The notes: generated from the sequence alone by a model not told the origin. A DNA stretch of 64,000 nt from Plebeiibacterium marinum (GCF_026013615.1 NZ_JAPDPI010000024.1:1-64000), one strand, 5' to 3'. Counted from the first letter of the stretch, positions 28,331 through 37,601 are shown. Translations and numbers: made by a program.

Positions 28331-30940
28331 ATGCAAGTAAAAAAAGCAATTAAGAATATAAAAAAATATTTATCGCTTTCAATTTTAAATGAAAGAGATA
28401 AGTTCTTTTTGATCATATTTCTTATTTTAATATATCTTTTTGTTTGGAGTAGTTTTATTGATATTGCTGGCGAAAGGATGTCGCTTAACTCTTTGTTCAA
28501 GATTCATGCCTCTTTTATATTATGGTTTGTAGATCTTTTAATTATCAGCTTTCCTTTGCTTATTATTTATTTTTATAACTATAATAAGATAAACGTCCGG
28601 AAAACAAAAAAGGATATAGCTCAATTAAAGCATAGTTTAAATTCGAATATACAAATAGCTAACTTTATCCGTAATGGTGACTTTCCCTCTGTTTTTAAGT
28701 ATAAAAATGGAGATTCCTCTTCATTGGTGGATTTGGCTAAGGATCTTTTGGAAACCAACCAAAAGGAAGAAGAGCAAAGGTGGATTACTAAAGGGAAGGA
28801 GTTGGTTAATGATATTTTAAGAACCTATAGAAATATTGATGAACTGGCAATAGAGTTACTAAAAGCCGTAATAAAATATTCAGAAGGAGTTCAGGGGGCT
28901 TTTTATTTATTAGAGAATAATAAATTAGTTAGCAGGGCTACCTATGCTTTTAACAGGCAAAGGTATGTTAATCATGAATTTGAAATTGGAAGGGGATTGG
29001 TTGGGCAGGTTGCTTATGAAAGAGAAATGATTTATCGAACAGAAATACCAGATGATTATTTCACCGTCACATCGGGTATTCTCGGTGATACAAAACCTAA
29101 AAGTATAATAATTCTTCCCTTGCTTCAGGACGAACAATTACAAGGCATAATTGAGCTTGGTTTTCTTTTCGATCATATTCCTACATATAAATTGAGTTTT
29201 GCAGAAGAGTTAAGTTCTATGATAGGTAGAACTATTTATGCTCAAAAAATAAATGCAAAAACTGAATATCTGCTTGAAGAATCACAGCAGATGACAGTGA
29301 CTTTGCAGCAAAATGAGGAAAAATTAAAAGAGAATGCGCGTGAGATGATGATTGCTCAGGAAGATTTAGAAAGATCTAACGAGCTTTTAGAGTCTAAAAT
29401 TCAGGAGGTGGAGAATGGACAGAAGCGCCTTGTGGCCTTGTTAACCAATGCATCAGAATTTATTTCTATTTACGACGAAAGTCAAAGGCTTGTGTTTGAA
29501 AGTCCCTCTGTAAAGAGGATCTTGGGCTATAATGATGAAGATGACATCATAGGTATGGATCCGGAGATGATGACGCCCAGGGGATACAAAACTATAAACA
29601 ATTTGTTTTCATATTTAAAGCAAACTCCCGGTGGCGAAAGTATCGCACAATATACCTATCTGAAAAAGAATGGTGAAAAGCTGTTTCTTGAAACAAAGGG
29701 GAAAAACCTATTGCATGATCCCGCAATAAAAGGAATTATTTTTAATACTCAGGATATTACAGAAAGGATTAGAGCGGAAAAAGAGGAGAGAATGAAAAGT
29801 AGAATGCAATCTCTTTCTGAAAATTCGCCTGATATGATTTTACGTATCAATACTTCAGGTAAATTGGTGTATGCTAACCCTGCAGTTGCTGAGTTTATTG
29901 GATTGCCTATAAATGAGATTACAAAAAAGCGTTTTTCAGAATTACAAATAGACGGGCGATTTATTGAATTTGTAAATACAGTACTTAATGATGTCAGGAT
30001 TGATACCAAACAAATAAATGAAGAAATTGAGGTAGATTCTAATCTGGGAACACAGATAATGCAAATTAAAGCCATACCAGAATTAAATGATGATAGAGTT
30101 CTGGAATCTGTTCTTTTTGTTGCCCATGATATGACTGAGGTGAAGAAGATTGAACAAGAAATTAAAGAAAAGAACAAAAAAATCTCGGATAGTATCAATT
30201 ATGCGCAAAGGATTCAGACCTCAATATTACCTGATACAACTTTTATTCAACGTCATTTCCCACGATCATTTATCTTTTATCGACCGAAAGATGTTGTTAG
30301 TGGAGATTTTCCATGGTTTGTAAAAAAAGATGAAACCTTTTATGTGGCAGCCGTAGATTGTACTGGGCATGGGGTACCTGGTGCACTTTTGTCATTTATC
30401 GGATATTTTCTACTTAATAATATAGTAAATATTGACAATGGGTTTAATGCTGCCCAAATATTAGAATTACTTCATCAGGATGTTAGAACAACTTTAAAAC
30501 AGAATGAAGAAGGCAATAATGGTAGGGATGGAATGGACCTTGCTTTGTGTAAAATTGATAAAGAAAAAAAGACAATACAATTTGCAGGTGCACATAATCC
30601 ATTATATTTGCTTAGAAATGGAGAATTAATCGAATATAAAGGAAGTAGAAAGGGGATTGGTGGAAAACCTTTGTTAAAAAAGAAAGAAAAGGAGTTTGAT
30701 AACCATGAAATACCTTATATGGAGGGTGATAAAATATTTATTTTTTCAGATGGGCTTCCCGATCAGTTAGGAGGAGAGCGAAGAAGAAAATATCAAACAA
30801 AAAAGATTAAGGAGGCATTGACAGAAAGTCCTGATCTTACAATGGCTCATTTTGCCCGTCATTTCTCAAGTGATTTTTATGAGTGGATGGGCGAAGAAAA
30901 GCAAGTAGATGATGTATTATTAATTGGAATTGAATTGTAA
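28331..30940 (+). CDS. membrane GAF-PAS-PAS-PPM phosphatase (SpoIIE/SiaA-type)
   Basis: 869 residues. Two membrane spans (about 25-45 and 60-80), GAF (about 145-310), coiled coil, PAS (about 365-475), PAS (about 490-600), coiled coil, and a C-terminal PPM/SpoIIE Ser/Thr phosphatase (about 620-869). Metal-binding Asp residues are visible in VVSGDFPWF, VDCTGHGVPGA, DGMDLALC and FSDGLPDQ. SiaA in Pseudomonas is a membrane phosphatase that dephosphorylates SiaC. The SiaB- and SiaC-like genes follow directly, so this is most likely the sensor phosphatase of that switch. The upstream STAS protein is a second possible substrate. Confidence 0.92.
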   Translation: MQVKKAIKNIKKYLSLSILNERDKFFLIIFLILIYLFVWSSFIDIAGERMSLNSLFKIHASFILWFVDLLIISFPLLIIYFYNYNKINVRKTKKDIAQLKHSLNSNIQIANFIRNGDFPSVFKYKNGDSSSLVDLAKDLLETNQKEEEQRWITKGKELVNDILRTYRNIDELAIELLKAVIKYSEGVQGAFYLLENNKLVSRATYAFNRQRYVNHEFEIGRGLVGQVAYEREMIYRTEIPDDYFTVTSGILGDTKPKSIIILPLLQDEQLQGIIELGFLFDHIPTYKLSFAEELSSMIGRTIYAQKINAKTEYLLEESQQMTVTLQQNEEKLKENAREMMIAQEDLERSNELLESKIQEVENGQKRLVALLTNASEFISIYDESQRLVFESPSVKRILGYNDEDDIIGMDPEMMTPRGYKTINNLFSYLKQTPGGESIAQYTYLKKNGEKLFLETKGKNLLHDPAIKGIIFNTQDITERIRAEKEERMKSRMQSLSENSPDMILRINTSGKLVYANPAVAEFIGLPINEITKKRFSELQIDGRFIEFVNTVLNDVRIDTKQINEEIEVDSNLGTQIMQIKAIPELNDDRVLESVLFVAHDMTEVKKIEQEIKEKNKKISDSINYAQRIQTSILPDTTFIQRHFPRSFIFYRPKDVVSGDFPWFVKKDETFYVAAVDCTGHGVPGALLSFIGYFLLNNIVNIDNGFNAAQILELLHQDVRTTLKQNEEGNNGRDGMDLALCKIDKEKKTIQFAGAHNPLYLLRNGELIEYKGSRKGIGGKPLLKKKEKEFDNHEIPYMEGDKIFIFSDGLPDQLGGERRRKYQTKKIKEALTESPDLTMAHFARHFSSDFYEWMGEEKQVDDVLLIGIEL

Positions 30941-30964
30941 AGTATACAAACTAAATATTTTTTT

Positions 30965-31540
30965 ATGATGGAAAATTCTCATGAAAATCATAGTTTTCTC
31001 GATTTTGCTTATCAGCTGTACAGAACTATGAAAACCAACGAGATTAGTTTGGTTTATGAAGGGGAGGTAACACAAGATATTACAAAGACTTTTACTTCGT
31101 TAACCGAAAAGAGTTTAGCCAAAAGTGAAGAATCAAATGCGGTTCAGCGTAAGGTTTTTAATGTAATGGTTGAATGTTTACAAAATATCAGTAAACATGC
31201 AGATGCCCTTTCTGAAGAAGAAGATGAAAGAAGAGGAATTGTGATGGTGAGTAAAGGTGACGATTGTTACAATATCATTACAGGGAATGTAATAAAGAAC
31301 GGAAAAATTCCAGGATTAAAAGAAAACTTGGAGCAAGTAAATTCTCTTGATAAAAAGGGATTGTCCGATTTGTATAAAAAGCAGATGAAAGAAGGACGTA
31401 TCTCTGATAAAGGAGGAGCCGGACTGGGTTTGATTGATATCGCAAAAAAAACCGGAAGTGAGCTAAGTTATCAATTTAAGAAGATTAGCGATGAAGTTTC
31501 TTTTTTCATCCTAACCTCAACAATTAGAAGAAATAATTAA
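30965..31540 (+). CDS. SiaB-family protein kinase
   Basis: 191 residues with a degenerate HATPase-like fold. The N-box-like MVECLQNISKHAD and the glycine loop GGAGLGLIDIAKKTGS are visible. SiaB is the kinase that phosphorylates SiaC on Thr in Pseudomonas. It lies between the phosphatase gene and the SiaC-like gene, giving the order A-B-C as in the siaABCD locus. Two start codons are adjacent (MM). Confidence 0.85.
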   Translation: MMENSHENHSFLDFAYQLYRTMKTNEISLVYEGEVTQDITKTFTSLTEKSLAKSEESNAVQRKVFNVMVECLQNISKHADALSEEEDERRGIVMVSKGDDCYNIITGNVIKNGKIPGLKENLEQVNSLDKKGLSDLYKKQMKEGRISDKGGAGLGLIDIAKKTGSELSYQFKKISDEVSFFILTSTIRRNN

Positions 31541-31565
31541 ACACCAATAAATAAAATAATCGATT

Positions 31566-31946
31566 ATGGAAGTTATCAATATTCAGGGAACAGATGATAC
31601 TCCTAACGTAATTCTTGATAAGAATAATAACAAGTTTGAAATTTCAGGGCGCTCTTTGCCTGAAGATGTAAATATGTTTTACGAGCCAATAATGGATTGG
31701 ATTGATGGATATGCAGAGGCTCCTAATGAAAAAACAGAGTTTAACTTCAAACTTGAGTATTTTAATACGGCATCATCAAAAATCATCTTGGATATCTTAC
31801 TTAAATTTGAAGAGATCGTAGAGAGTGGTCATGATGTAAAAATAAAATGGCATTATCACGAAGAAGAGGAAGATATGCTTGAAGCAGGTGAAGAATATGC
31901 TGATATAGTAGAAATTCCATTTGAATACGAAGCTTATACAGACTAA
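31566..31946 (+). CDS. SiaC-family regulatory phosphoprotein (DUF1987)
   Basis: 126 residues. The family core is visible: FEISGRSLPEDVNMFYEPI, LEYFNTASSKIILDILLKFEEI, and an acidic C-terminus. Thr68 in FNTASSK falls at the same position as the phosphorylated Thr68 of Pseudomonas SiaC. There, unphosphorylated SiaC binds and activates the diguanylate cyclase SiaD. No GGDEF protein is encoded in this window. The next gene, 34 bases on, is a multi-domain ABC transporter, which may be the local target. That is inference. Confidence 0.88.
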   Translation: MEVINIQGTDDTPNVILDKNNNKFEISGRSLPEDVNMFYEPIMDWIDGYAEAPNEKTEFNFKLEYFNTASSKIILDILLKFEEIVESGHDVKIKWHYHEEEEDMLEAGEEYADIVEIPFEYEAYTD

Positions 31947-31980
31947 GTATAAGTTTAAAAGTTGTTGCAAATAAAAACTT

Positions 31981-34900
31981 ATGAGTGAAGAGATATTAAA
32001 AGCCCTGATGCAATTGTTTGGCCTGATTGCTAAACAAGATGAGGGTGTACAAGAAAGTGAAATAGAGTTTGTTAAAAACTTTTTGAAACAACAGTTAACT
32101 GCAGAGGCTGTTGATGAATATTTTGCATTGTTTCAGAAGCACTCAAAAGATAAAAGGAACAGCAACCCAAAAGAAGAAGGCAAGGTACAACTTACTTCGA
32201 TGAAGGATTCCGTTCGTATTATCGGAATTTGTAAAAAGATTAATAAACAACTTAATAAGGAACAAAAAGTTGTTGTATTGGTTCGTATGTATGAGTTGGT
32301 TAATGCCGACCGTAAGTTTACGGACCAAAGGATGGCAATTATTAATACTGCTGCGGATGTATTTAAGTTTTCGGAAGAAGAAAAACGAAATATAGAGGCC
32401 TTTGTAATTAATGATGACCTGACAAAACTTGATATAGATAATGTTCTTGCTATTAATGCCAAAGCCAATGAAGGTAAGAACAGGGAACATATTAAGGCCA
32501 GTAAGCTTCATGGAAATATTGTAATTCTTAGAGTTAAGAGTGCTGATTTATATTTTTTGAGATATACCGGAGATCAGGATATCTTTTTGAATGGTCTTTT
32601 ATTAAGTAATCGTAGAATATATCTTTTTCCCAAAGGGAGTTTTTTAAAACTGCCAGCCCGAGCACCAATTTACTATACTGATGTTGTTAGCAGGTTTATG
32701 ACAGATGCTTCAACTCCAAAGATTTCCTATGTTGTAGAAAATCTTGGTTTCCAGTTTAAAAATGGAGGTATAGGATTACGTGATGTTAACCTTGCAGAAG
32801 AACATGGCCGCCTGATTGGTATTATGGGAGCCAGTGGTGCCGGAAAAACAACCTTGCTTAACGTTTTGTCAGGAACAGAAAATCCGAGTTCAGGAGAAGT
32901 GAGGATTAACGGTGCAAATCTTCATAAAGAAAAAGATAAGGTTGAGGGGGTTATAGGTTTAATTCCGCAAGATGATTTGTTAATTGAGGAATTAACTGTA
33001 TTTGAAAATTTATACTATAATGCCAAACTTTGTTTTAAAGATAAAAATGAAGAAGAAATTACCCAGCTGGTAAATGATACTCTTCAGAGTTTGGGGCTAT
33101 TTGAGAGAAGAAATCTAAAGGTGGGGTCACCCTTAAATAAAATGATCAGTGGAGGTCAGCGAAAAAGGTTAAATATCGCTTTAGAACTTATTCGTGAGCC
33201 TTCAATTTTGTTTGTGGATGAACCTACATCCGGATTGTCTTCGAGGGATTCGGAAAATGTAATGAATCTTTTACGTGAGTTAACCTTAAAAGGTAAGCTT
33301 ATATTTGTAGTAATTCACCAGCCATCTTCCGACATTTATAAAATGTTTGATAAGATGTATATCCTTGATACAGGTGGTTATCCTGTTTATTACGGAAATC
33401 CAAGTGAATCACTCATTTATTTCAAGCGTTTAGATGCCCAGATTAACAGTGAACAGGGTGAGTGCCCGCAATGTGGTAATTTAAATCCTGAGATGGTTTT
33501 TAACATTATTGATGCCAATGTTATAGATGAATATGGTAATTACACTAATAAGCGAAAAACTAGTCCTCAGGAATGGAATCAACATTACTTAAAAAATATT
33601 GAGATACCAAAACTGTCTGAGGTTGAAACCTCACCACCCAAGTCTTTAAATATTCCGGCATGGATTAAGCAGTTTCAGATTTATACTCTCAGGGATTTCT
33701 TTTCAAAAATTTCGAATAAGCAGTATATACTTTTAAACTTGCTGGAAGCGCCTATTCTTGGATTTATTTTGGCCTTTTTAATTCGGTATATTGTTGATCC
33801 CGAGTCTGATGTGTATATATTCAGGGATAATGAAAATATTCCTCCTTACATATTTATGGGGATAGTTGTATCCTTGTTTTTTGGCTTGATTGTAAGTGCC
33901 GAGGAGATTTTTAAGGATGCTAAAATTTTGAAAAGGGAAGCATTTTTAAACCTTTCAAGATCCAGTTATTTGGTATCAAAGGTTTTGATCCTTTTTACTA
34001 TTTCTGCAATTCAAATGGGCTTATTTGTAGGAGTGGCAAATACTGTACTTGGTATTAAGGATATGTATTTTGATTTTTGGCTGGCATTGTTTTCTGTATC
34101 TGCATTTGCTAATATATTAGGATTGATATTATCCGCTTCATTTAATTCAATAGTTACCATTTATATTTTAATCCCGCTTGTGATGATTCCCCAAATGGTT
34201 TTAGGGGGAGCAATGTTTACTTTTGATAAACTCAACAGAGATATTTCAAGTGCCGATAAAGTACCAATTGTTGCTGAATTTATGCCATCAAGATGGATTT
34301 ATGAAGGATTGATGGTAGATCAGTTTAAGAACAATAAATTTCAAAAAGTATTTTTTGATGTAGAACAAGAAGAGAGTGCAACGGATTTTAAAGTAGTACA
34401 CTATTTACCCGAATTAAGGGATGCCGCGGACGAATGTAAAAAGTATATCTCAGGTTCAGGATCAGAAGAAGAAAAGGAAGATTATATAAGCAATCTTGCC
34501 TTGTTGAAAAATGAAATTGGTAATGAAAACAGGCGGGTTAAGGATATGCAGTTTGGTTATATTGACAAGCTCAAAGAAGGCTTGTTTGATATGGACGTAT
34601 ATAATGCCATGATTAAGCATCTTGATGCGTTGCATAAATATTATTCCGATAAGTTTGTGGCAGCTACCAATAAAAAGGAAAAAATGGTGAACTATGCCAT
34701 TTCTACCTATGGGAGGGAAAAGTTCAATGATTTAAAGGATACTTATATTAATGAAAGCATATCAGATATAGTAAGAAAAGTATTTGAGCAAAATGAAATC
34801 CTACGTGACGGCGACAAGCTGATACAGAACGTAGACCCAATTTATAAGATGCCCGAACCTGACAATATAATTGGGTTTAGATCTCATTTTTTAGCTCCAA

Positions 34901-35049
34901 AAAAACATTTCGGGGGGCAGTTTTATGAGACCTTATGGTTTAATATTATTATTGTTTGGATATTTACTATAATATTGTACGCAGTATTATATTTTGATTT
35001 ATTAAGAAAGTCATTTAATGCCATCGGTGAATTAAAGAGGCTTAAATAG
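31981..35049 (+). CDS. TerB/FHA-like/ABCG-type transporter fusion
   Basis: 1022 residues. An N-terminal TerB-like helical domain (about 1-150) is followed by an FHA-like beta region (about 165-230). The ABC ATPase has Walker A GASGAGKTT (about 278-286), signature ISGGQRKRLNIALE and Walker B ILFVDEPTSGLS. An ABC2-type membrane domain (about 560-770, six spans) is interrupted and followed by a long charged, coiled region (about 790-960) and a last span near the C-terminus. The ATPase-before-membrane order is that of the ABCG/White family. FHA domains bind phospho-Thr, so the protein could read out the Thr kinase/phosphatase pair upstream. Substrate unknown. Confidence 0.88.
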   Translation: MSEEILKALMQLFGLIAKQDEGVQESEIEFVKNFLKQQLTAEAVDEYFALFQKHSKDKRNSNPKEEGKVQLTSMKDSVRIIGICKKINKQLNKEQKVVVLVRMYELVNADRKFTDQRMAIINTAADVFKFSEEEKRNIEAFVINDDLTKLDIDNVLAINAKANEGKNREHIKASKLHGNIVILRVKSADLYFLRYTGDQDIFLNGLLLSNRRIYLFPKGSFLKLPARAPIYYTDVVSRFMTDASTPKISYVVENLGFQFKNGGIGLRDVNLAEEHGRLIGIMGASGAGKTTLLNVLSGTENPSSGEVRINGANLHKEKDKVEGVIGLIPQDDLLIEELTVFENLYYNAKLCFKDKNEEEITQLVNDTLQSLGLFERRNLKVGSPLNKMISGGQRKRLNIALELIREPSILFVDEPTSGLSSRDSENVMNLLRELTLKGKLIFVVIHQPSSDIYKMFDKMYILDTGGYPVYYGNPSESLIYFKRLDAQINSEQGECPQCGNLNPEMVFNIIDANVIDEYGNYTNKRKTSPQEWNQHYLKNIEIPKLSEVETSPPKSLNIPAWIKQFQIYTLRDFFSKISNKQYILLNLLEAPILGFILAFLIRYIVDPESDVYIFRDNENIPPYIFMGIVVSLFFGLIVSAEEIFKDAKILKREAFLNLSRSSYLVSKVLILFTISAIQMGLFVGVANTVLGIKDMYFDFWLALFSVSAFANILGLILSASFNSIVTIYILIPLVMIPQMVLGGAMFTFDKLNRDISSADKVPIVAEFMPSRWIYEGLMVDQFKNNKFQKVFFDVEQEESATDFKVVHYLPELRDAADECKKYISGSGSEEEKEDYISNLALLKNEIGNENRRVKDMQFGYIDKLKEGLFDMDVYNAMIKHLDALHKYYSDKFVAATNKKEKMVNYAISTYGREKFNDLKDTYINESISDIVRKVFEQNEILRDGDKLIQNVDPIYKMPEPDNIIGFRSHFLAPKKHFGGQFYETLWFNIIIVWIFTIILYAVLYFDLLRKSFNAIGELKRLK

Positions 35050-35050
35050 T

Positions 35051-35066
35051 AACCTTTTTAAAGGTT
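35051..35066 (+). terminator. possible weak terminator hairpin after the ABC transporter
   Basis: AACCTTT and AAAGGTT form a perfect 7-bp stem with a two-base centre just after the stop codon. The stem is short, AT-rich and followed by only a short T run, so it may be no more than a palindrome. Confidence 0.35.
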
Positions 35067-35109
35067 TTAAGTATAACCTAATTATTTCGAAAATTAAAAA
35101 AAACCTATC

Positions 35110-36030
35110 ATGTTAAAGAAGTTATTGTACACTACGGCTATATTAAGCGGAATTGTTTTGTTTTCTGCTTGTTCTGGCAATTCAGGAAAAAAGCAATCAG
35201 GTTCAGATGAATTTTCTATAGCAGATTCTGCTTTGGTTAGTGATGCTCCTCTTGAGCTTTCGGAAGAAATTATTGGAGATGTAATTCAAAATATTTCTTC
35301 TCCGGTTGAGATGGCTGCATTGATTAAGCAATCGGGTGTTGATTTTTCACAAAAGATTTTGAATAAGCCTGAAAAAATTAAAGATTATAATACAAGTTTT
35401 AAGAGGGCATTAAACTTAGGTGTGTTAAGTGCTGATTTAGGTTATATTAATACTTTTGATAAAAATACTATCGTTGTTTCTTATTTATTAGGTATTAAAG
35501 AATTATCAGAGAGCATTAAAGTTGGTCAGTTTTTTGATTTTAATTCGTTAAAAGAATTAGCAACCAATAGCAACAACCTGGATTCATTGATGGAAATATC
35601 TGTTTCTAGCTTTAATAAAATGGATTCTTACTTAAGAGAGCAAAAAAGGAGTAATGTTAGTACTTTAATTGTTACCGGAGCATGGATAGAGGGATTATAC
35701 ATAGCAGGTAATGTTATCCAACAGACAAAGGATTCAGAATTGATTAACAGGATTGGTGAGCAAAAAGATATTATTGACATTTTATTAATTATTTTGAATA
35801 ACTACAGCAAGGATCCAAATTTTGCAGAAATGGTAACTCGTATGGAGCAGATTAAGCAAGCGTATGCTGGAGTTAAAATTACTACCGAATTTGGTGAACC
35901 TAAGAGAATTGAAAAGAATGGTACTTTAATAATAGTTCAGGATGAGATTAGCCATGTAGAGATTTCTCAAGAGCAAATTGACGCAATTGTTAAAGAAATT
36001 TCCAGTCTTAGAGATTTTATCGTATCCTAG
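35110..36030 (+). CDS. hypothetical lipoprotein
   Basis: 306 residues with a lipoprotein signal (lipobox FSAC, Cys21) and a short Ser/Gly linker. The mature part is helical and mentions no known motif; segments such as NLGVLSADLGYINTFDK recur in Bacteroidetes lipoproteins of unknown function. It lies 60 bases after the ABC transporter on the same strand and could be co-transcribed with the signalling run, perhaps as its periplasmic or outer-membrane partner. I do not recognise a function. Confidence 0.75.
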   Translation: MLKKLLYTTAILSGIVLFSACSGNSGKKQSGSDEFSIADSALVSDAPLELSEEIIGDVIQNISSPVEMAALIKQSGVDFSQKILNKPEKIKDYNTSFKRALNLGVLSADLGYINTFDKNTIVVSYLLGIKELSESIKVGQFFDFNSLKELATNSNNLDSLMEISVSSFNKMDSYLREQKRSNVSTLIVTGAWIEGLYIAGNVIQQTKDSELINRIGEQKDIIDILLIILNNYSKDPNFAEMVTRMEQIKQAYAGVKITTEFGEPKRIEKNGTLIIVQDEISHVEISQEQIDAIVKEISSLRDFIVS

Positions 36031-36049
36031 ATAATATCGTATAAAGAAT

Positions 36050-36057
36050 TATCTTTG
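36050..36057 (+). promoter_or_regulatory. Bacteroidetes -7 element (TATCTTTG)
   Basis: TATCTTTG matches TAnnTTTG and lies 35 bases before the ATG of the small secreted protein. The spacing fits a dedicated promoter for that gene. Confidence 0.55.
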
Positions 36058-36091
36058 CATAGCTTTATTTAAGAAATAAAAAAATTGTAAC

Positions 36092-36550
36092 ATGAAGAAG
36101 ATCTTAATATTATCTATATTATTCGTTTCATTTTTCGCTGTAAAAAGTAGTGCTCAATGTGGCGATAATTTGTTGAAGCAGGCTCTTAAAGAGATGGGTG
36201 ATACACAGTATATGAAAGATTTTACTGTTGATTTGCAACAGGAAAAAAAAGATACTAAAACAGGATACGTAAAATATAGTGTAATACTTAATAGTAGGAG
36301 TCAATATAGATTTAATACCGTAAATGGTTTAGGTAATCCTGAAAAAGTAATTATGCAGCTTTATGATGGTGATAAATTGTTGTATAGTAATTTTGAAGGT
36401 GGCAAAATGTACAGTGCTTTTGAATTTTTGTGTAGGAAAACGAAAGTTTATAGTCTTGTTTTCTCTTTTAAAGGAGGAGCCGAAGGTTGCGCTAAAGGAG
36501 TAATGTCTTTGGTTAAACAATACACTGCTGCTGAAATTTCATCAATGTAA
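36092..36550 (+). CDS. hypothetical secreted protein
   Basis: 152 residues. A signal peptide (about 1-21, KKILILSILFVSFFAVKSSAQ) is followed by a mature domain with two or three Cys (CGDN near the mature start, LCRK, GCAKG). It looks like a small periplasmic beta-sandwich. It has its own -7 element and a strong terminator, so it is a single-gene unit. Function not recognised. Confidence 0.75.
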   Translation: MKKILILSILFVSFFAVKSSAQCGDNLLKQALKEMGDTQYMKDFTVDLQQEKKDTKTGYVKYSVILNSRSQYRFNTVNGLGNPEKVIMQLYDGDKLLYSNFEGGKMYSAFEFLCRKTKVYSLVFSFKGGAEGCAKGVMSLVKQYTAAEISSM

Positions 36551-36574
36551 CAGTAGAAAATAAAATTATAGATT

Positions 36575-36601
36575 AAGGCGGTGGTTTCACCGCCTTTTTT
36601 T
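36575..36601 (+). terminator. strong intrinsic terminator
   Basis: GGCGGTG and CACCGCC form a perfect GC-rich 7-bp stem with a GTTT loop, extended by A-T pairs and followed by seven T. It ends the secreted-protein gene just before the convergent oxidoreductase gene. Confidence 0.93.
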
Positions 36602-37586
36602 ATACCATTTCCCAACTATTACTTTTAGCCGACTTGAATATGGCATCAATTACTTTCATATTGTTTAATGTGTCTAAAAGTGAATTGTTTTCTATATCAT
36701 TATTCTTAACTTTTTCAGAGAAAGCTTCAAACATCAATCCATATTGGTCACAGATATCAAATTCAATCTCTCTTGTTCCCTGAGGTGAAGAAACTGTTAT
36801 TGAAGATTTTGTGTCAACGTATGTGTTAAAGGGGACATGAATTTTAATGGATCCGGCAGTGGCTACAATTTCTACAGTTTGGTTAGGTTCACTCAATGTG
36901 GATACAGTAAATGACGAATGAATCCCATCAAAATCAAGAATTCCTGAAGTAAGTATGTCTGTTTTGGAAGTTTTATTTTCTTGCATAAGTGAAATAACCC
37001 TAATGGGTTCTTTGCTCGTTAAGAACCTTGCAGCAGAAATAGCGTAACAGCCAATATCCATTAAGGCACCACCTCCATATTCTTTAATATTTCTAATGTT
37101 TTCTGGGTTTGGATTGTTATAGGCAAATGATGTACGAATGTACATGATTTTACCCAATTGAGATGTTTTGATCAGATTTTGAGCATGAATCCAAAGAGGA
37201 TGATATTTGTACATAAATGCTTCACACAATACAACTTTATTTAGTCGTGCATATTCCTCAGCTTCTTTAGCTTCTTCTGCATTAAGTGTCAAAGGTTTCT
37301 CGCAAAGAATATGTTTTCCGTGTTGGGCCGCTTCTTTGATCCACTTTAGGTGTAAATGGTTTGGCAAAGGTATGTAAACAGCATCTATTTCTTCATCAGA
37401 TAATAACTCTGAATAAGAATCATATTTTTTATTAATATGGAACTTCTTTGCCAGTTCATCTGCTTTTTCCGGAGATCTGGATGCTATACCATATATTTCG
37501 CAATTATATGTTTGTTTTAACGGTAAAATAATGCGCTTAATAAGGTGGTTTGATACACCAAGTACTCCAATCTTAATTTTTGTCAT
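36600..37586 (-). CDS. Gfo/Idh/MocA-family oxidoreductase
   Basis: 328 residues. The N-terminal Rossmann domain (IGVLGVSNHLIKR) has the dinucleotide loop with Ser-Asn in place of the usual Gly-x-Gly-x-x-A. The family EKP motif is in ILCEKPLTLNAEEA, and the sugar-binding C-terminal domain has GGGALMDIGCYAIS. Members act on sugars or polyols with bound NAD(P). It starts 16 bases after the stop of the large propeller protein gene and is likely co-transcribed with it. Substrate unknown. Confidence 0.9.
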   Translation of the reverse strand: MTKIKIGVLGVSNHLIKRIILPLKQTYNCEIYGIASRSPEKADELAKKFHINKKYDSYSELLSDEEIDAVYIPLPNHLHLKWIKEAAQHGKHILCEKPLTLNAEEAKEAEEYARLNKVVLCEAFMYKYHPLWIHAQNLIKTSQLGKIMYIRTSFAYNNPNPENIRNIKEYGGGALMDIGCYAISAARFLTSKEPIRVISLMQENKTSKTDILTSGILDFDGIHSSFTVSTLSEPNQTVEIVATAGSIKIHVPFNTYVDTKSSITVSSPQGTREIEFDICDQYGLMFEAFSEKVKNNDIENNSLLDTLNNMKVIDAIFKSAKSNSWEMV

Positions 37587-37601
37587 AAACTTCTCTTTAT
37601 G

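Noticed and set aside
29749-30198. 149-codon minus-strand open frame opposite the PPM phosphatase PAS region
   Set aside because: It is antisense to a clear PAS domain and lacks any recognisable start context or motif.
14078-31946. A flagellar or gliding motility locus
   Set aside because: No flagellar, Gld or Spr gene is present in the window, so the che genes alone do not show motility.
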